The notes: generated from the letters alone by a model not told the origin. Counted from the first letter of the stretch, positions 34,475 to 44,595 are shown. The stretch is 64,000 nucleotides of DNA from Caballeronia sp. SEWSISQ10-4 2 (GCF_030464885.1 NZ_JALPRJ010000005.1:1-64000), one strand, 5' to 3'. Program-made: numbers and translations.

Positions 34475-35584
34475 TCAATGAGTCGCGCCCGAAACCAACC
34501 TGTCGATCATGTTGCGGATCGCGCGCAACTGGACGCCCTGCTGATCGGCAAAGTGGTCGTCCGTGTAACCCCACCAGTCCCAGCATCCGTTCGGATTCAG
34601 TCCGGGAATCGACACCGCCTGCGGAAACAGCAAGACGATCCGGTTATTGTCCGCCCACTGCGCATAGCCCGCGTGCCGGACGAACGTTGTGCCGAAGAAG
34701 AGGCCGCCGCCCGGCGGCGATTCGAGCGGCAAGTAGTCCTGGCCCTGCTCACAGCCATGCAGCACGATGTGCAGACGGCAAGGCGCCCCCGCATTGCACG
34801 CGGCCGGCACATACAGCCAGCCGCTGGTGTCCATGCCCGTGGTCCAGGTGAAACTCGAAGGACGGCCGGCCGGCAGATAACGGTTCTGATCGAAGCGGAT
34901 GTAGCTCCCTTTCTTCGTCGACGCGGCAGGTGGGGCGAGCGGACCGGGGCCGTAGATCCAACCGAGAATCTCCTTTGCACCATCGACGTGACACTTGCCG
35001 ATGAACGGCGACTCGGTCTTCTCGCACGCGACTCCGTAGTTCATGGTCGGCATGGTGTGGCCTGCGTTGTCGAGTTCGATCGTCGATATGTTTTGCGCCG
35101 GCACGCCGAGCGCGGCGTAGTACGCCTGCAGTTGCGTGACGACCGGCCGCGGTACGGTGGCATCGCTCGCGCCGGAAATAGTGATCACGCGTTGCGCACC
35201 GATGTTCGCTGCGTCGTCGATATTGTGGCTCGCCGACGATGCCTTCGTGAACGAGACGAGCTTCGGCAGGTCGGTGCTCGTTGGCGTGACTTCGCATACG
35301 CCCGGGGGCAGGATCGTGCAGGAGCACTTCGTCGTCGCGATCACCGCGCTGTCCTGCGAGCAATAGTAGGGACCGCCCGCGACCACTCCCACTCCCTTGA
35401 TGATAGAAGAATATGCAACCCCGAGCTGCACCGCCATAAACCCGCCGGACGACAGCCCGGAGACTGAAGTCTGCGTGATATCGATGTTGAGCGCCGGCAA
35501 TGGCGGATAGGTGCTCGAGTCCGCGAAAGAGCCAGGCGACAGCGTCGCAAGCACGGTGGCACAGATCCACAGGATGGCTCTCAT
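34475..35584 (-). CDS. Extracellular short-chain PHA/PHB depolymerase
   Basis: A 369-residue secreted hydrolase. The Sec signal MRAILWICATVLATLSPGS ends at about SFA-D (residue 21). The lipase box is GLSSGGFMAVQL with Ser45 near the mature N-terminus. This matches short-chain PHB depolymerases that cleave 3-hydroxybutyrate polyester outside the cell or in the periplasm. GHTMP supplies the likely His, and several Cys pairs suit an exported enzyme. It is convergent with the epoxide-hydrolase-like gene, leaving a 94-bp gap, and has its own promoter side at 35585. Confidence 0.88.
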   Translation of the reverse strand: MRAILWICATVLATLSPGSFADSSTYPPLPALNIDITQTSVSGLSSGGFMAVQLGVAYSSIIKGVGVVAGGPYYCSQDSAVIATTKCSCTILPPGVCEVTPTSTDLPKLVSFTKASSASHNIDDAANIGAQRVITISGASDATVPRPVVTQLQAYYAALGVPAQNISTIELDNAGHTMPTMNYGVACEKTESPFIGKCHVDGAKEILGWIYGPGPLAPPAASTKKGSYIRFDQNRYLPAGRPSSFTWTTGMDTSGWLYVPAACNAGAPCRLHIVLHGCEQGQDYLPLESPPGGGLFFGTTFVRHAGYAQWADNNRIVLLFPQAVSIPGLNPNGCWDWWGYTDDHFADQQGVQLRAIRNMIDRLVSGATH

Positions 35585-36203
35585 GGGCTCGTCCTCCGCG
35601 GTTCAAAGTGCTTCTCGTCAACATCGCTAAAGGAATTGCCCCCTCGCATCAGGAGCATCTCGAACGCCGGCACTCAAGCAGTGCACAGGACGTTCTGGCG
35701 CGGATGCATCGAATCAATCTTAGTCAATAAATCGCGGTCGGGATCGAAGTTTTTTTGCCCCGGCGCGACAAGTACCGGATGAGGGAATGGCTCACTTTAT
35801 CGTTCGAGTCGTGGTGGGCCTGAGCGCTTCCGTTTCATTTCGAAACAGAAGCGCTACTCGGTGCTTTTACGCAAGGGACTGTCGAACCATGCGTATGTGC
35901 AGTCCGCTGCCGATTCACATTGTCTCTCTTCAATGTCTCTGTGCCCTGATGGCGATGGTCCTCCCAGTAGACAGACCGTCAACTGATTGAGCCGCCGCGC
36001 CTGAAAAGAGAATATGGCTGTCCAACGATTCCTCCCTGATCGTGGAGGCGCTGTGTCCGGGCCACAAGCCGAGGTTGACCTAGTGCATGCCTTATATCCT
36101 GTTACGCACGGCTCTTTGAGCGTGAAGGGGCGATAGTGCTGGTCGACCGAACCCGTGAACACGCCGAGGCAGTGCGCGCAGCGTGCCGAACCTGGTATTT
36201 CCG
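35585..36203. other. 619-bp intergenic stretch, nothing supported
   Basis: It lies upstream of the PHB depolymerase gene and downstream of the DUF4148 gene. Short frames on both strands show no domain, no ribosome site and poor composition. It may hold the depolymerase promoter. Confidence 0.5.
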
Positions 36204-36455
36204 TTACTGCGCTGGAACAGTGGAATTACCCTGGGCTGCGCGTTTGGCATCGAGACGCTTTTCTGCTGCAAGGAGGTCGTTTGGATAGTCATACCGTACT
36301 GCGTCGGGCTGATATCCAACCCCGACCAATTCCCTGAGTTCCTGCGTCACCTTCGTCCGGTTGGCAGGGCTATCGTTCGATGTTTGCGCAAACGCAGCCC
36401 CAGGGAGAAGAACCAGCATAGCGGCAACCGGCACCATCATTCGAGGCATGTTCAT
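36204..36455 (-). CDS. DUF4148-domain exported protein
   Basis: An 83-residue protein with a clear Sec signal (MNMPRMMVPVAAMLVLLPGA, cleavage after AFA-Q near residue 23). A short DUF4148 domain follows: KVTQELRELVGVGYQPDAV and YDYPNDLLAAEKRL. The family is almost confined to Burkholderiales and usually sits alone in many copies; its function is unknown. The start at 36455 is chosen for the signal peptide; the open frame to 36572 adds an unlikely leader. Confidence 0.85.
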   Translation of the reverse strand: MNMPRMMVPVAAMLVLLPGAAFAQTSNDSPANRTKVTQELRELVGVGYQPDAVRYDYPNDLLAAEKRLDAKRAAQGNSTVPAQ

Positions 36456-36611
36456 GATCCACACTCCTGGCGAGGCGCTAAATGAGGTTGCGCCAGCCTC
36501 GCTCAGCCAAGTATAGGTGCGAATCTGCAACAACAGAAAGGCGTGGAAAACAAAATGCGTTGGCCGGGCCACCCGAAAGGTATTCGCAAGAGTCGCTCAC
36601 ACATTGCTCGA

Positions 36612-37379
36612 CTACCCGGCGGACAACGCCGCATTGATGGCAGACGCCAGGCCCGCTGGATTGTCCCGCATCATGAAGTGCCCTGCGTTTTGCACGATAC
36701 TGACCGCGATACCGATTCCCGCCAAGCTGACGGCGTCGGGATGCGGCAGCGAGTGCTCGCCGAAAATCACTGAGCGCGGCATTTGCAACCCGAACAGCAA
36801 CTGGCGCCACGCCCGTGATTCGCCTTGTACCAGCGATGTCGCCGCACGATGGATACCTCTGGGACACGAGATCGCGAGAGTGGCCGCCCAAACGGGATCG
36901 CCCTCTCTCGACGCGGTCGCAACCATTTGCGCGTGGCCGTACCGCACGTAGTCAGATTCGGAGTAGGCGGCAATCCCGCGACTGAACAATCCTCCACCCA
37001 CGTCAAGATTCGGCTCTGCGAGAACAAGCCGGCGCACCTCGCGAGGCGCCATCGTAGCCGCCACGATAGCGACCGCTCCACCCATGCTGTGACCGAAGAG
37101 ATCGACTTCTCTTTCGAGACTCTGAATGAGTTCGACGACGATTCGAGCATGGTCTTCGACACGATATCCAAAACGCTCAGGCCTATCGCTATATCCGGAT
37201 CCCAGCAAATCGACCAGGATGCTGCGCCGGCCGGTCAATGCCGAATCCGCAATCACTTGCGGGTAGTCGCACGAGGACGCGCAGCCAAGCCCGTGGATAA
37301 ACACCAGCGGCGTGCCTGACCCTGGAAGGTCATGGAAGCGCAGCATCGCATCTTGCCCGGAGAGCATGAGAACGCGCAT
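36612..37379 (-). CDS. Alpha/beta hydrolase
   Basis: A 255-residue cytoplasmic alpha/beta hydrolase. The oxyanion motif is FIHGLGCASSCDYPQV, the nucleophile elbow is FGHSMGGAVAIV (Ser), and the catalytic His is in VQNAGHFMMRDNP. An acidic residue is expected in PRSVIFGEHSLPHPD. It resembles serine hydrolases annotated as esterase or carboxylic ester hydrolase; no substrate can be named. It lies 36 bp downstream of the M20 amidohydrolase gene on the same strand, so the two may be co-transcribed. Confidence 0.86.
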   Translation of the reverse strand: MRVLMLSGQDAMLRFHDLPGSGTPLVFIHGLGCASSCDYPQVIADSALTGRRSILVDLLGSGYSDRPERFGYRVEDHARIVVELIQSLEREVDLFGHSMGGAVAIVAATMAPREVRRLVLAEPNLDVGGGLFSRGIAAYSESDYVRYGHAQMVATASREGDPVWAATLAISCPRGIHRAATSLVQGESRAWRQLLFGLQMPRSVIFGEHSLPHPDAVSLAGIGIAVSIVQNAGHFMMRDNPAGLASAINAALSAG

Positions 37380-37415
37380 GGACGATTCCCGGTTGATAGG
37401 CCCGACCTGCGGCGC

Positions 37416-38864
37416 TCAGGCGGTCGCTAAAGTACGTGCCGGCGGTGGCAAGACATCGGGCGGGATCGGGCAATCATAGGGCTTGTGCCCGCGCTTTTCG
37501 TCGAGTTCCGCTTTTGCTGCGCGCAGCACATCCGGTTGGCTCGCCAGATCGACGGCGGTTGCCGCCAGCGTCTGCGCGGCGAGCAACATGCCCCGGTGAG
37601 CCAGCGTCGCCTTTCCCTGCGAGACCATTTGCCATGAGTGAAAACCTGTTCCCCACGCGAAGCAGGACGTCAGGCATTGCGTGGTCGGGACGACCCAGGT
37701 GACATCGCCTACATCGGTCGAACCTGTCACCGGGCGGATCATGTCGGCCCGATACGGCTGGATTTCAGTCACGATCGGCCGCGGGTCGCGCAGGGCCACC
37801 GCGAAATGACGGGCGCTGTTCTCGAAATCGCCAGGCGAAATGGTCTGCTGAATCTGCCTGGCGAATTCGACGTCGCGCTCGCTGACGTCGAAGCCGCCGA
37901 GCGCCCGCATGTTCGCGTCGAGAACCTGATCGAGCGTATCGTTATGCAGCACGTTCGAGCATGCCTTGTCGAAAACGATCTCGAGACGCGTGCCGGTCAT
38001 CAATGCAGCGCCGTTCGCGATCTGCTTGACGCGCTCGAACAGTTCGCGCGCGTCTTCGCTGCGAGGGGATCGCACTGTATAAAGCAATTCGGCGAGCACC
38101 GGCACCACGTTGGTCGAAATGCCGCCGGAATTGATGTAGGCGAAATGCACGCGCGCCTGATCCGGCATATGCTCGCGCAGATAGTTGACACCGACATTCA
38201 TGAGTTCCGCGGCGTCCAGCGCGCTGCGCCCAAGATGCGGCGCCAATGCCGCGTGCGCAGCCTTGCCGTGAAAACGGAAATACGCCTGGACGTTCGCGAG
38301 CGTGGCGTTCATGAACACCGAATTGGCGACCGACGGATGCCAGCTCAACGCGACGTCGAGGTCATCGAACAATCCGTCGCGCGCCATGAACGTCTTGCCA
38401 GCGGCCGCTTCCTCTGCGGGGCAGCCGTAGAACCTCACCGTGGCGTCAATATGGTTTGCGGCAAAATAATCTCTCGCAGCAACTGCGGCGAGATGTGCGC
38501 CCGCGCCGAGCAGGTGATGACCGCAGCCGTGTCCGTTGGTGTTGACTCCGTCAGCGGCCGGTACGCAGGTCAGTGCTCCGCTTTCCTGGCTCAGTCCGGC
38601 CAAAGCGTCGTACTCGCCGAGAAATCCGATGACCGGACCGCCGCTGCCCGCCTCTGCCACAAACGCCGTCGGCATTCCGGCTACGCCACGCGTCACGCGA
38701 AACCCTTCCTCCTCGAGCAGCGCCGCATGCAACTCGGCCGAGCGGTATTCGCTGTAGCGCATCTCGGCATGTGCCCAGATTTCATTTGCCAGTTCAAGGT
38801 ATCGCTGCTGCTTTGCCTCGATGAGACGCTTCACCTGTGCTGCGTGCTTCAACATAACCTCCAT
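37416..38864 (-). CDS. M20-family amidohydrolase (AbgB-like), copy 1
   Basis: About 482 residues from MEVMLKHA (38864); the frame is open to 38963. This is an M20D-type metal-dependent amidase similar to p-aminobenzoyl-glutamate hydrolase subunit B. Metal ligands lie in NGHGCGHHLLGAGA and GCPAEEAAAGKTFMARDG, and SWHPS follows. The dimerisation domain contains AHAALAPHLGRSALDA. It is about 50% alike by eye to the two M20 genes at 41678 and 43159. Next to an alpha/beta hydrolase and divergent from the LysR at 39041, which probably regulates it. Substrate is likely an N-acyl or aminoacyl amide. Confidence 0.88.
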   Translation of the reverse strand: MEVMLKHAAQVKRLIEAKQQRYLELANEIWAHAEMRYSEYRSAELHAALLEEEGFRVTRGVAGMPTAFVAEAGSGGPVIGFLGEYDALAGLSQESGALTCVPAADGVNTNGHGCGHHLLGAGAHLAAVAARDYFAANHIDATVRFYGCPAEEAAAGKTFMARDGLFDDLDVALSWHPSVANSVFMNATLANVQAYFRFHGKAAHAALAPHLGRSALDAAELMNVGVNYLREHMPDQARVHFAYINSGGISTNVVPVLAELLYTVRSPRSEDARELFERVKQIANGAALMTGTRLEIVFDKACSNVLHNDTLDQVLDANMRALGGFDVSERDVEFARQIQQTISPGDFENSARHFAVALRDPRPIVTEIQPYRADMIRPVTGSTDVGDVTWVVPTTQCLTSCFAWGTGFHSWQMVSQGKATLAHRGMLLAAQTLAATAVDLASQPDVLRAAKAELDEKRGHKPYDCPIPPDVLPPPARTLATA

Positions 38865-39040
38865 TCGTTCAGGATCGGTAGCCGGTTCCGAAAGATTCGC
38901 GGCGGCAACCGGCCGCCAATCCTTCTGCTTTCTGCTGGCGTAGAGTATGTCGACAGATGACAAGCCAACACCTCAATGAAAGTGTTGCTGTTGACTCCCG
39001 GTTGTCTCCTCCTGACAAAATTTGGCGTCATACATTGACC

Positions 39041-39991
39041 ATGAAGCTACATCAACTCCGCGCACTTGTTGCGATAGCCGACACCGGCAGCATCCGGAAC
39101 GCAGCCCGCGCCACGGACCTCTCGCCAGCCGCCATTACCAAGGCGATACGCGAGCTCGAGGAAGATCTGAATGTCACTCTGATCATTCGCGAGGCCACCG
39201 GCGTGACGCTGACCGAGGCAGGTCAGACGCTGCTCGGCCATGCAAGGCTGACGGTCGGGCAATTGGCGCGTGCGCGGCAGGAAATGGAGCGGCTATCCGG
39301 TATGAGGGACGGCACCCTGTCGATTGCAGCGGTGTCGTGGGTCGGTCTAACGTTGCTCGGAGAGGTTGTCGGCCTTTTCCAGACACGTATGCCCGAGGTA
39401 AAGATCGAATTCTTCGAAGGATTGGCAACCGTGTCGATACCCAGATTACGTGACGGAACTCTCGATATCTCGATTGGAAGGGCCAGCCCCGTTACGCAAA
39501 CGGAGGAGTTCACCCATGTCCCGCTATTTCGCACGGGCTACGCGGTGGTCAGCCGGGCAGAACATCGCCTGGCAGCGTGCAGATCGCTGCATGAATTGAA
39601 GGACGCCGAGTGGATCCTGAATCGCGACTCCTCCGTCGACGAGCTCGCCGCGAACAATGCGTTCACCGAATACTGCCGTGTCTACGAACCACGCATTCAT
39701 ATATCGCATTCCAGCGCCATCGCGCTTGGGCTGGTCGCAAGCACCAATATGTTGACGCTGATGCCCTGGCCGCTCGCCGAACTGCTCGTGAGCAAGGAAC
39801 GATTAGCAGTCCTCCCGCTCGTCGACACAATTGCCGAAGCCGAGGTCAGTCTCATATACCGGCGCGGCGCGCCGCTCAGCAATGCCGCTAAATACTTTGT
39901 GGAGTGCCTGACCAGCGTGATCCGCACTTCCATGACCTCGGAAGATCCTTTCAAGCGCCGGCTCTTTCACTCTGTCGAGTGCCTGTTGTAG
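39041..39991 (+). CDS. LysR-family transcriptional regulator
   Basis: A 316-residue LysR regulator starting MKLHQLRALVAIADTGSIRN; the longer frame from 38957 would overlap the M20 start region. Helix-turn-helix: AARATDLSPAAITKAIREL. The effector domain begins near SGMRDGTLSIAAVSWVG. It lies between the first M20 gene (divergent) and the MHS transporter (downstream), flanked by two further M20 genes, and so is placed to control the whole amidohydrolase module. Confidence 0.9.
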   Translation: MKLHQLRALVAIADTGSIRNAARATDLSPAAITKAIRELEEDLNVTLIIREATGVTLTEAGQTLLGHARLTVGQLARARQEMERLSGMRDGTLSIAAVSWVGLTLLGEVVGLFQTRMPEVKIEFFEGLATVSIPRLRDGTLDISIGRASPVTQTEEFTHVPLFRTGYAVVSRAEHRLAACRSLHELKDAEWILNRDSSVDELAANNAFTEYCRVYEPRIHISHSSAIALGLVASTNMLTLMPWPLAELLVSKERLAVLPLVDTIAEAEVSLIYRRGAPLSNAAKYFVECLTSVIRTSMTSEDPFKRRLFHSVECLL

Positions 39992-40225
39992 GCGGTAAGC
40001 ACTCCGGTAAGCACGCGCTTCGCAGCGAGCGGTTTCTCACAACGCGGCCCATTCGCGCCATACCTGTCGGCATGGCGCCGGATTGCTTCGTGCGTGCTTT
40101 TCGAATGATCAATCGGTCAGGAAACCCAGATGAATTTTGACCCGTTGACTGAAGAAAAAACGAACTACATTATTTTTTCAACTGCGCGGCAACGGTGCCG
40201 GCGTTAACCCAATTCGGAGAAGGGT

Positions 40226-41554
40226 GTGTCAAATCAAGCAAACGGGTACGAGCACTCGAGAGTCCACACTGCATCGACCCTCGACTTCATCGCGGTGGTC
40301 GTGGGTAACGCCTTGGAGTTCTTCGACTTCACGGTTTACGCCTTTTTTGCGGTATTCATCGGCAAGGCCTTTTTCCCGGCCTTTTCTCCGGCGAGCCAGG
40401 TGATCGCATCGGTCGCCGTATTCGGCGTCGGCTTCGTCGCACGCCCGATCGGCGGCCTGGTGATCGGTGCCTACGCGGACCGTTCAGGACGCAAGGCGGC
40501 GCTGTCTCTTACGATCGGCCTGATGGCGCTCGGCACAGCGATCCTCGCGTTCACGCCATCGTATGCGACGATCGGCATGGTGGCCCCCGTCCTCGTCGTC
40601 ATCGGCCGCCTGCTGCAAGGATTTTCGGCCGGTGGCGAAATGGGGCCCGCGACAACTTACATGCTCGAAATGGCGTCGTCGAACCGGCGCGGCTTCTATA
40701 CGAGCTGGCAGCTTGCGACCCAAGGCGTGGCTTCGCTGCTGGGCGGGCTGGTCGGCTACGTCGTGTCGTCGATGCTGTCGCCTGCGGCGCTCGCGGAGTG
40801 GGGGTGGCGCGTACCGTTCGTCATCGGTCTGCTGATCGCGCCGATCGGACTGTATATCCGCAAGCAGCTGAGCGAAACCCTCGATACCGAGTCTGCGGTC
40901 AAAGGTACGGCTGAGCTCGCATCCGTCATTGTCGGCAAGCACCTTTCCGATTTGCTGATCTCGTGTGCCGTGCTGATCGGACCGACGGTCACGGCGTATG
41001 TTGTCGGGTACTACATGACGACCTACGGCCTGCGCGTGCTGCACTTTCCCACATCGACCTCGATGCTGGTCGGGCTCATCACGGGCAGTGTGGGAATCGT
41101 CGCGTCGTTGGCCGCAGGCCTGATCTACGACCGTTTTCCCAACACGAAGTGGATGGTGCTGCCGCAGGTTCTTACCGTACTGGCGATCGTGCCGGCATTC
41201 GTGTGGGTCACCCAGAACGGCACTGCCGCCACCTTTCTTTCGATGGTCGCACTGCTGACGTTATTGCGCGTGCTGATGGCTCCGTTCCACCTGTGCTTCA
41301 TCCCCGAGATATTTCCTAACGCGATTCGAAGCACGTGCGTGTCCATCTGTTTCAGCGTGCCGACCACGATATTCGGCGGCAGCGCGCAAGTGGTAGTCGC
41401 ATGGCTCGCCGCCAGGACGGCCGATCCGATGTCGCCGGCCTGGTATCTGCTCGCCACAAACGCCATTTCACTGCTCGCCGTCCTGACGCTCTACATGCGG
41501 CATCGCGCAACGCTGGGGCGCAACAGCGCATTCCACGCCAAAGCGGGAATCTAG
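40226..41554 (+). CDS. MFS transporter, metabolite:proton symporter (MHS) type
   Basis: A 442-residue 12-helix carrier of the MHS family (shikimate, proline/betaine and alpha-ketoglutarate type). Signatures include VVGNALEFFDFTVYAFFAVFIG, FVARPIGGLVIGAYADRSGR between helices 2 and 3, and RLLQGFSAGGEMGPATTYM. The start is GTG at 40226 with GGAGAAGG upstream. It would import an organic acid or amino-acid conjugate. Located between the LysR gene and two tandem M20 amidohydrolase genes, it probably brings in their substrate. Confidence 0.9.
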   Translation: MSNQANGYEHSRVHTASTLDFIAVVVGNALEFFDFTVYAFFAVFIGKAFFPAFSPASQVIASVAVFGVGFVARPIGGLVIGAYADRSGRKAALSLTIGLMALGTAILAFTPSYATIGMVAPVLVVIGRLLQGFSAGGEMGPATTYMLEMASSNRRGFYTSWQLATQGVASLLGGLVGYVVSSMLSPAALAEWGWRVPFVIGLLIAPIGLYIRKQLSETLDTESAVKGTAELASVIVGKHLSDLLISCAVLIGPTVTAYVVGYYMTTYGLRVLHFPTSTSMLVGLITGSVGIVASLAAGLIYDRFPNTKWMVLPQVLTVLAIVPAFVWVTQNGTAATFLSMVALLTLLRVLMAPFHLCFIPEIFPNAIRSTCVSICFSVPTTIFGGSAQVVVAWLAARTADPMSPAWYLLATNAISLLAVLTLYMRHRATLGRNSAFHAKAGI

Positions 41555-41677
41555 CAGCCCGTCAATACACCCTGATTGATTGTTTATGTTCGTTATCCGG
41601 ATGCGAGGCCTGGCATGTCATTTCGATTACAGGTCGAACGGCAACGGGACTCGTGCTTCAAGCGGACGGGAGAGCAA

Positions 41678-43162
41678 GTGAATTTCGATCAACTCGATCA
41701 AGAGATTGCCGCACGGATCGAATCGTACCGTGATGTATGTGTCCACCTGAGCGACCGGCTGTGGGACCTCGCTGAAACGGCCTACGCAGAGTACGAGTCG
41801 GCGGAACTGCAAATCCGCGAACTGGAACGGCATGGCTTCCGAATCACGCGGGAAGTTGCGGGCATTCCTACTGCGTTTGTCGCCGAAGCCGGCGATGGCG
41901 GTCCTGTCATCGGTTTTCTCGGCGAGTACGACGCGTTGCCTTACCTCAGCCAGGTCGCCAACTCCGCCAGCCGGCAACCGGCAGTAGACGCCGGTAGCGG
42001 ACACGGTTGCGGCCACAATCTTCTGGGCGGCGCAGCGCTGATGTCCGCGTTCGCCATCAAGGATTGGCTCCATGCGTCCGGCCGTCCGGGCCGGGTCCGC
42101 TATTACGGCTGTCCTGCCGAAGAAGGCGGAGCCGGAAAGACGTTCATGACGCGAGCCGGCGCATTCGCCGATCTCGACACCGCGCTCACCTGGCATCCTG
42201 CAAGCGTCCTCGCTATTGATGCGATGACAACCCTTGCGACGCTCCACGCGCGCTTCACGTTCAGCGGCATCGCTGCGCATGCGGCGGCCGCGCCTCACCT
42301 GGGACGCAGCGCACTCGACGCCGTCACGCTGATGAATGTCGCCGCCAACTATCTGCGCGAGCACATGCCCAGCGACGCCCGCCTTCACTACGCGCTGCAC
42401 GATACGGGAGGAACAGCGCCCAACGTCGTGCAGGCTCGCGCCGAGGTCGTCTATCAATTGCGCGCACCGCAACTCTCCACGATCCATTCGCTGCTCGAGC
42501 GGCTGCGAAAGATCGCGGACGGCGCCGCGATGATGACCGACACCACCGTCGTGTGCCGGGTGGAGAAGGCAATGTCGAATATGAAGCCCAACAAGGTGCT
42601 GTCCGGTCTGATGTACGAGCGCATGCTCGCGATCGGTCCGACGTCGTTCGACACCGTCGATCACGAATTTGCCGCGCGCATGCACGCCGTCATTTCACCC
42701 GCCGAAGCAAAGGACGGCTTGTCGATTTTCGGCGCCCATCGGCTCGTGGGAGTCCTGCATGACGGGATCCTGCCCGTTGAATCGATGCCGTCGTTGTTGC
42801 CCGCGTCGACCGACGTGGGGGATGTCAGTTGGGTCGTGCCAACCGCCCGCTGTCTCGGAGCCTGCTTCGCACTGGGCACGCCGTTCCATTCCTGGCAGTT
42901 GGTCGCACAAGGCAAATCGTCGATCGCGCACAAGGGCATGCTCCAGATCGCAAAGGTGATGGCTGCCACCGCCGCGGCGCTCTACGTGAGTCCTTTATTG
43001 CTTGAACAGGCGAAGGCGGAGTTGCGTGAGCAGTTGGCTGATGAAGCCTACGTCTGCCCCATCCCGGACGACGTGCTTCCTCCCGTCGCCCGAGAAGGGC
43101 GAACGCAAAGAAGCCCGGTGCGGGGGGCATTTCCAGTCCAATACGCAGGAGTCGACGCATGA
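41678..43162 (+). CDS. M20-family amidohydrolase (AbgB-like), copy 2
   Basis: About 494 residues from GTG 41678 (GGGAG five bases upstream); the frame is open from 41576. Metal-binding motifs: SGHGCGHNLLGGAALMS and GCPAEEGGAGKTFMTRAG, with LTWHPAS after. AHAAAAPHLGRSALDA belongs to the dimerisation domain. The C-terminal catalytic half has STDVGDVSWVVPTA, shared with both paralogues. Its stop overlaps the start of the third copy by 4 bp (ATGA), so translation is coupled. Same predicted chemistry, hydrolysis of an amide bond with two metal ions. Confidence 0.88.
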   Translation: MNFDQLDQEIAARIESYRDVCVHLSDRLWDLAETAYAEYESAELQIRELERHGFRITREVAGIPTAFVAEAGDGGPVIGFLGEYDALPYLSQVANSASRQPAVDAGSGHGCGHNLLGGAALMSAFAIKDWLHASGRPGRVRYYGCPAEEGGAGKTFMTRAGAFADLDTALTWHPASVLAIDAMTTLATLHARFTFSGIAAHAAAAPHLGRSALDAVTLMNVAANYLREHMPSDARLHYALHDTGGTAPNVVQARAEVVYQLRAPQLSTIHSLLERLRKIADGAAMMTDTTVVCRVEKAMSNMKPNKVLSGLMYERMLAIGPTSFDTVDHEFAARMHAVISPAEAKDGLSIFGAHRLVGVLHDGILPVESMPSLLPASTDVGDVSWVVPTARCLGACFALGTPFHSWQLVAQGKSSIAHKGMLQIAKVMAATAAALYVSPLLLEQAKAELREQLADEAYVCPIPDDVLPPVAREGRTQRSPVRGAFPVQYAGVDA

Positions 43163-44595
43163 AGCGTGAAGATAGCCAGAGGCTCGCGCTCATCGAGCAG
43201 CTCGTCGAAGCAAAGCGCGACAACTATATTGGCCTTGCGGATCGAATCTGGGATCTTGCCGAGACTCGTTGGGAAGAATTTCGCTCAGTTGAAGCGCAGA
43301 TCGAGATGCTTGAGCGCGAAGGGTTTCGGATCACGAGGAACCTCGCTGGTCTGTCCACAGCGTTCGCCGCCGAGGCCGGAGACGAAGGGCCCGTCGTCGG
43401 CTTCCTTGGCGAATACGACGCATTGTCGAACATGAGCCAGCAAGCCGCGGCCGTAGAAGCGTGCCCGGTATGCACCGGGGGCGGCGGACACGGATGCGGC
43501 CATCATCTGCTTGGTGCCGGTGCGATGCTGGCCGCGGTTGCCACGCGCGACTACCTCGTTTCCCAAGGTTTGCCAGGGATCGTCCGGTACTTCGGATGCC
43601 CTGCCGAGGAAGGTGGCGCCGGCAAGACTTACATGGCTCGAGAAGGCGTCTTCGACGAGATCGACTTCGCGTTGACCTGGCACCCCGGCCCTTTCTCGGG
43701 GATTTTCAAGTACAAATCGCTGGCGGTGATTCAGGCATTCTTCCGCTTCTCCGGCGTGGCCTCGCACGCGGCGGCTTCACCGCATCTCGGACGCAGCGCG
43801 CTCGATGCGGTTGAACTGATGAACGTCGGGGTGAATTTCCTGCGCGAGCACATGCCCGCCGAGGCTCGCGTCCATTACGCAATCACCGATGCCGGCGGCC
43901 TGGCTGCGAACGTTGTTCAGGCTCGTGCCGAGGTGCTGTATGTCGTCCGTGCGCCGGATATCGAGCAGGCGCGTGTGCTATTCGAGCGCGTCCGGCGAGT
44001 CGGCGCGGGCGCTGCGCTGATGACCGAAACGACCGTCGAGGTCGAAGTCGACCGCGCATGCTCGGATGTCCTGCGCAACGAAACGATCGAATCCTTGATC
44101 ATGGATAACCTCGAACAGCTCGGTCCCCCTCCCTTCGACCAGTCCGACCGCAATTTCGTCACGCAGCTCGCCGGGAACATCAGCGCGGGTGATTTGCAGG
44201 AATGCCTCGACGCGTATCGAGGACCAGCCGATGCCCATGGACTCGCCGACACGCCCCTTCCACTGAGCGACGAACCGGGGTCGCTGACAGGATCGAGCGA
44301 TGTCGGAGACGTGAGTTGGATCGTGCCGACCACTCAATACCTCGGCGCCTGCTACGCAGTGGGTACCAACATGCACACGTGGCAGTTGGTATCGCAAGGG
44401 AAACTGCCGGCCGCACACAAAGGAATGCTGCATGCAGCAAAGGTGCTCGCGGCGACGGCGGTAGATCTGCTGACGGAGCCGTCGCGTGTCAGCGCAGCTC
44501 AGGCAGAACATGCGCGCCTTACCGGCGGACGTTCCTACGTCTGCCCTATTCCCGAATCGGTGCTCGCACCGCCGCTGCGTAAAAGAACGGGATAG
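43159..44595 (+). CDS. M20-family amidohydrolase (AbgB-like), copy 3
   Basis: A 478-residue paralogue starting MKREDSQRLALIEQLVEAKR. Motifs: GGHGCGHHLLGAGAMLA and GCPAEEGGAGKTYMAREG, LTWHPGP, SHAAASPHLGRSALDA and SDVGDVSWIVPTTQYLG. In this region it is closer to copy 1 (HH in the His motif, NVGVNFLREHM). Coupled to copy 2 by an ATGA overlap. A paired arrangement recalls AbgA/AbgB, where two M20 proteins form a heterodimer. So copies 2 and 3 could be one enzyme; that is inference. Confidence 0.9.
   Translation: MKREDSQRLALIEQLVEAKRDNYIGLADRIWDLAETRWEEFRSVEAQIEMLEREGFRITRNLAGLSTAFAAEAGDEGPVVGFLGEYDALSNMSQQAAAVEACPVCTGGGGHGCGHHLLGAGAMLAAVATRDYLVSQGLPGIVRYFGCPAEEGGAGKTYMAREGVFDEIDFALTWHPGPFSGIFKYKSLAVIQAFFRFSGVASHAAASPHLGRSALDAVELMNVGVNFLREHMPAEARVHYAITDAGGLAANVVQARAEVLYVVRAPDIEQARVLFERVRRVGAGAALMTETTVEVEVDRACSDVLRNETIESLIMDNLEQLGPPPFDQSDRNFVTQLAGNISAGDLQECLDAYRGPADAHGLADTPLPLSDEPGSLTGSSDVGDVSWIVPTTQYLGACYAVGTNMHTWQLVSQGKLPAAHKGMLHAAKVLAATAVDLLTEPSRVSAAQAEHARLTGGRSYVCPIPESVLAPPLRKRTG

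Noticed and set aside
34232..35467. A 411-residue plus-strand frame
   Set aside because: Antisense to the PHB depolymerase, which has a signal peptide and a lipase box.
37638..38960. A 440-residue plus-strand frame
   Set aside because: Antisense to the first M20 gene; no ribosome site or domain.
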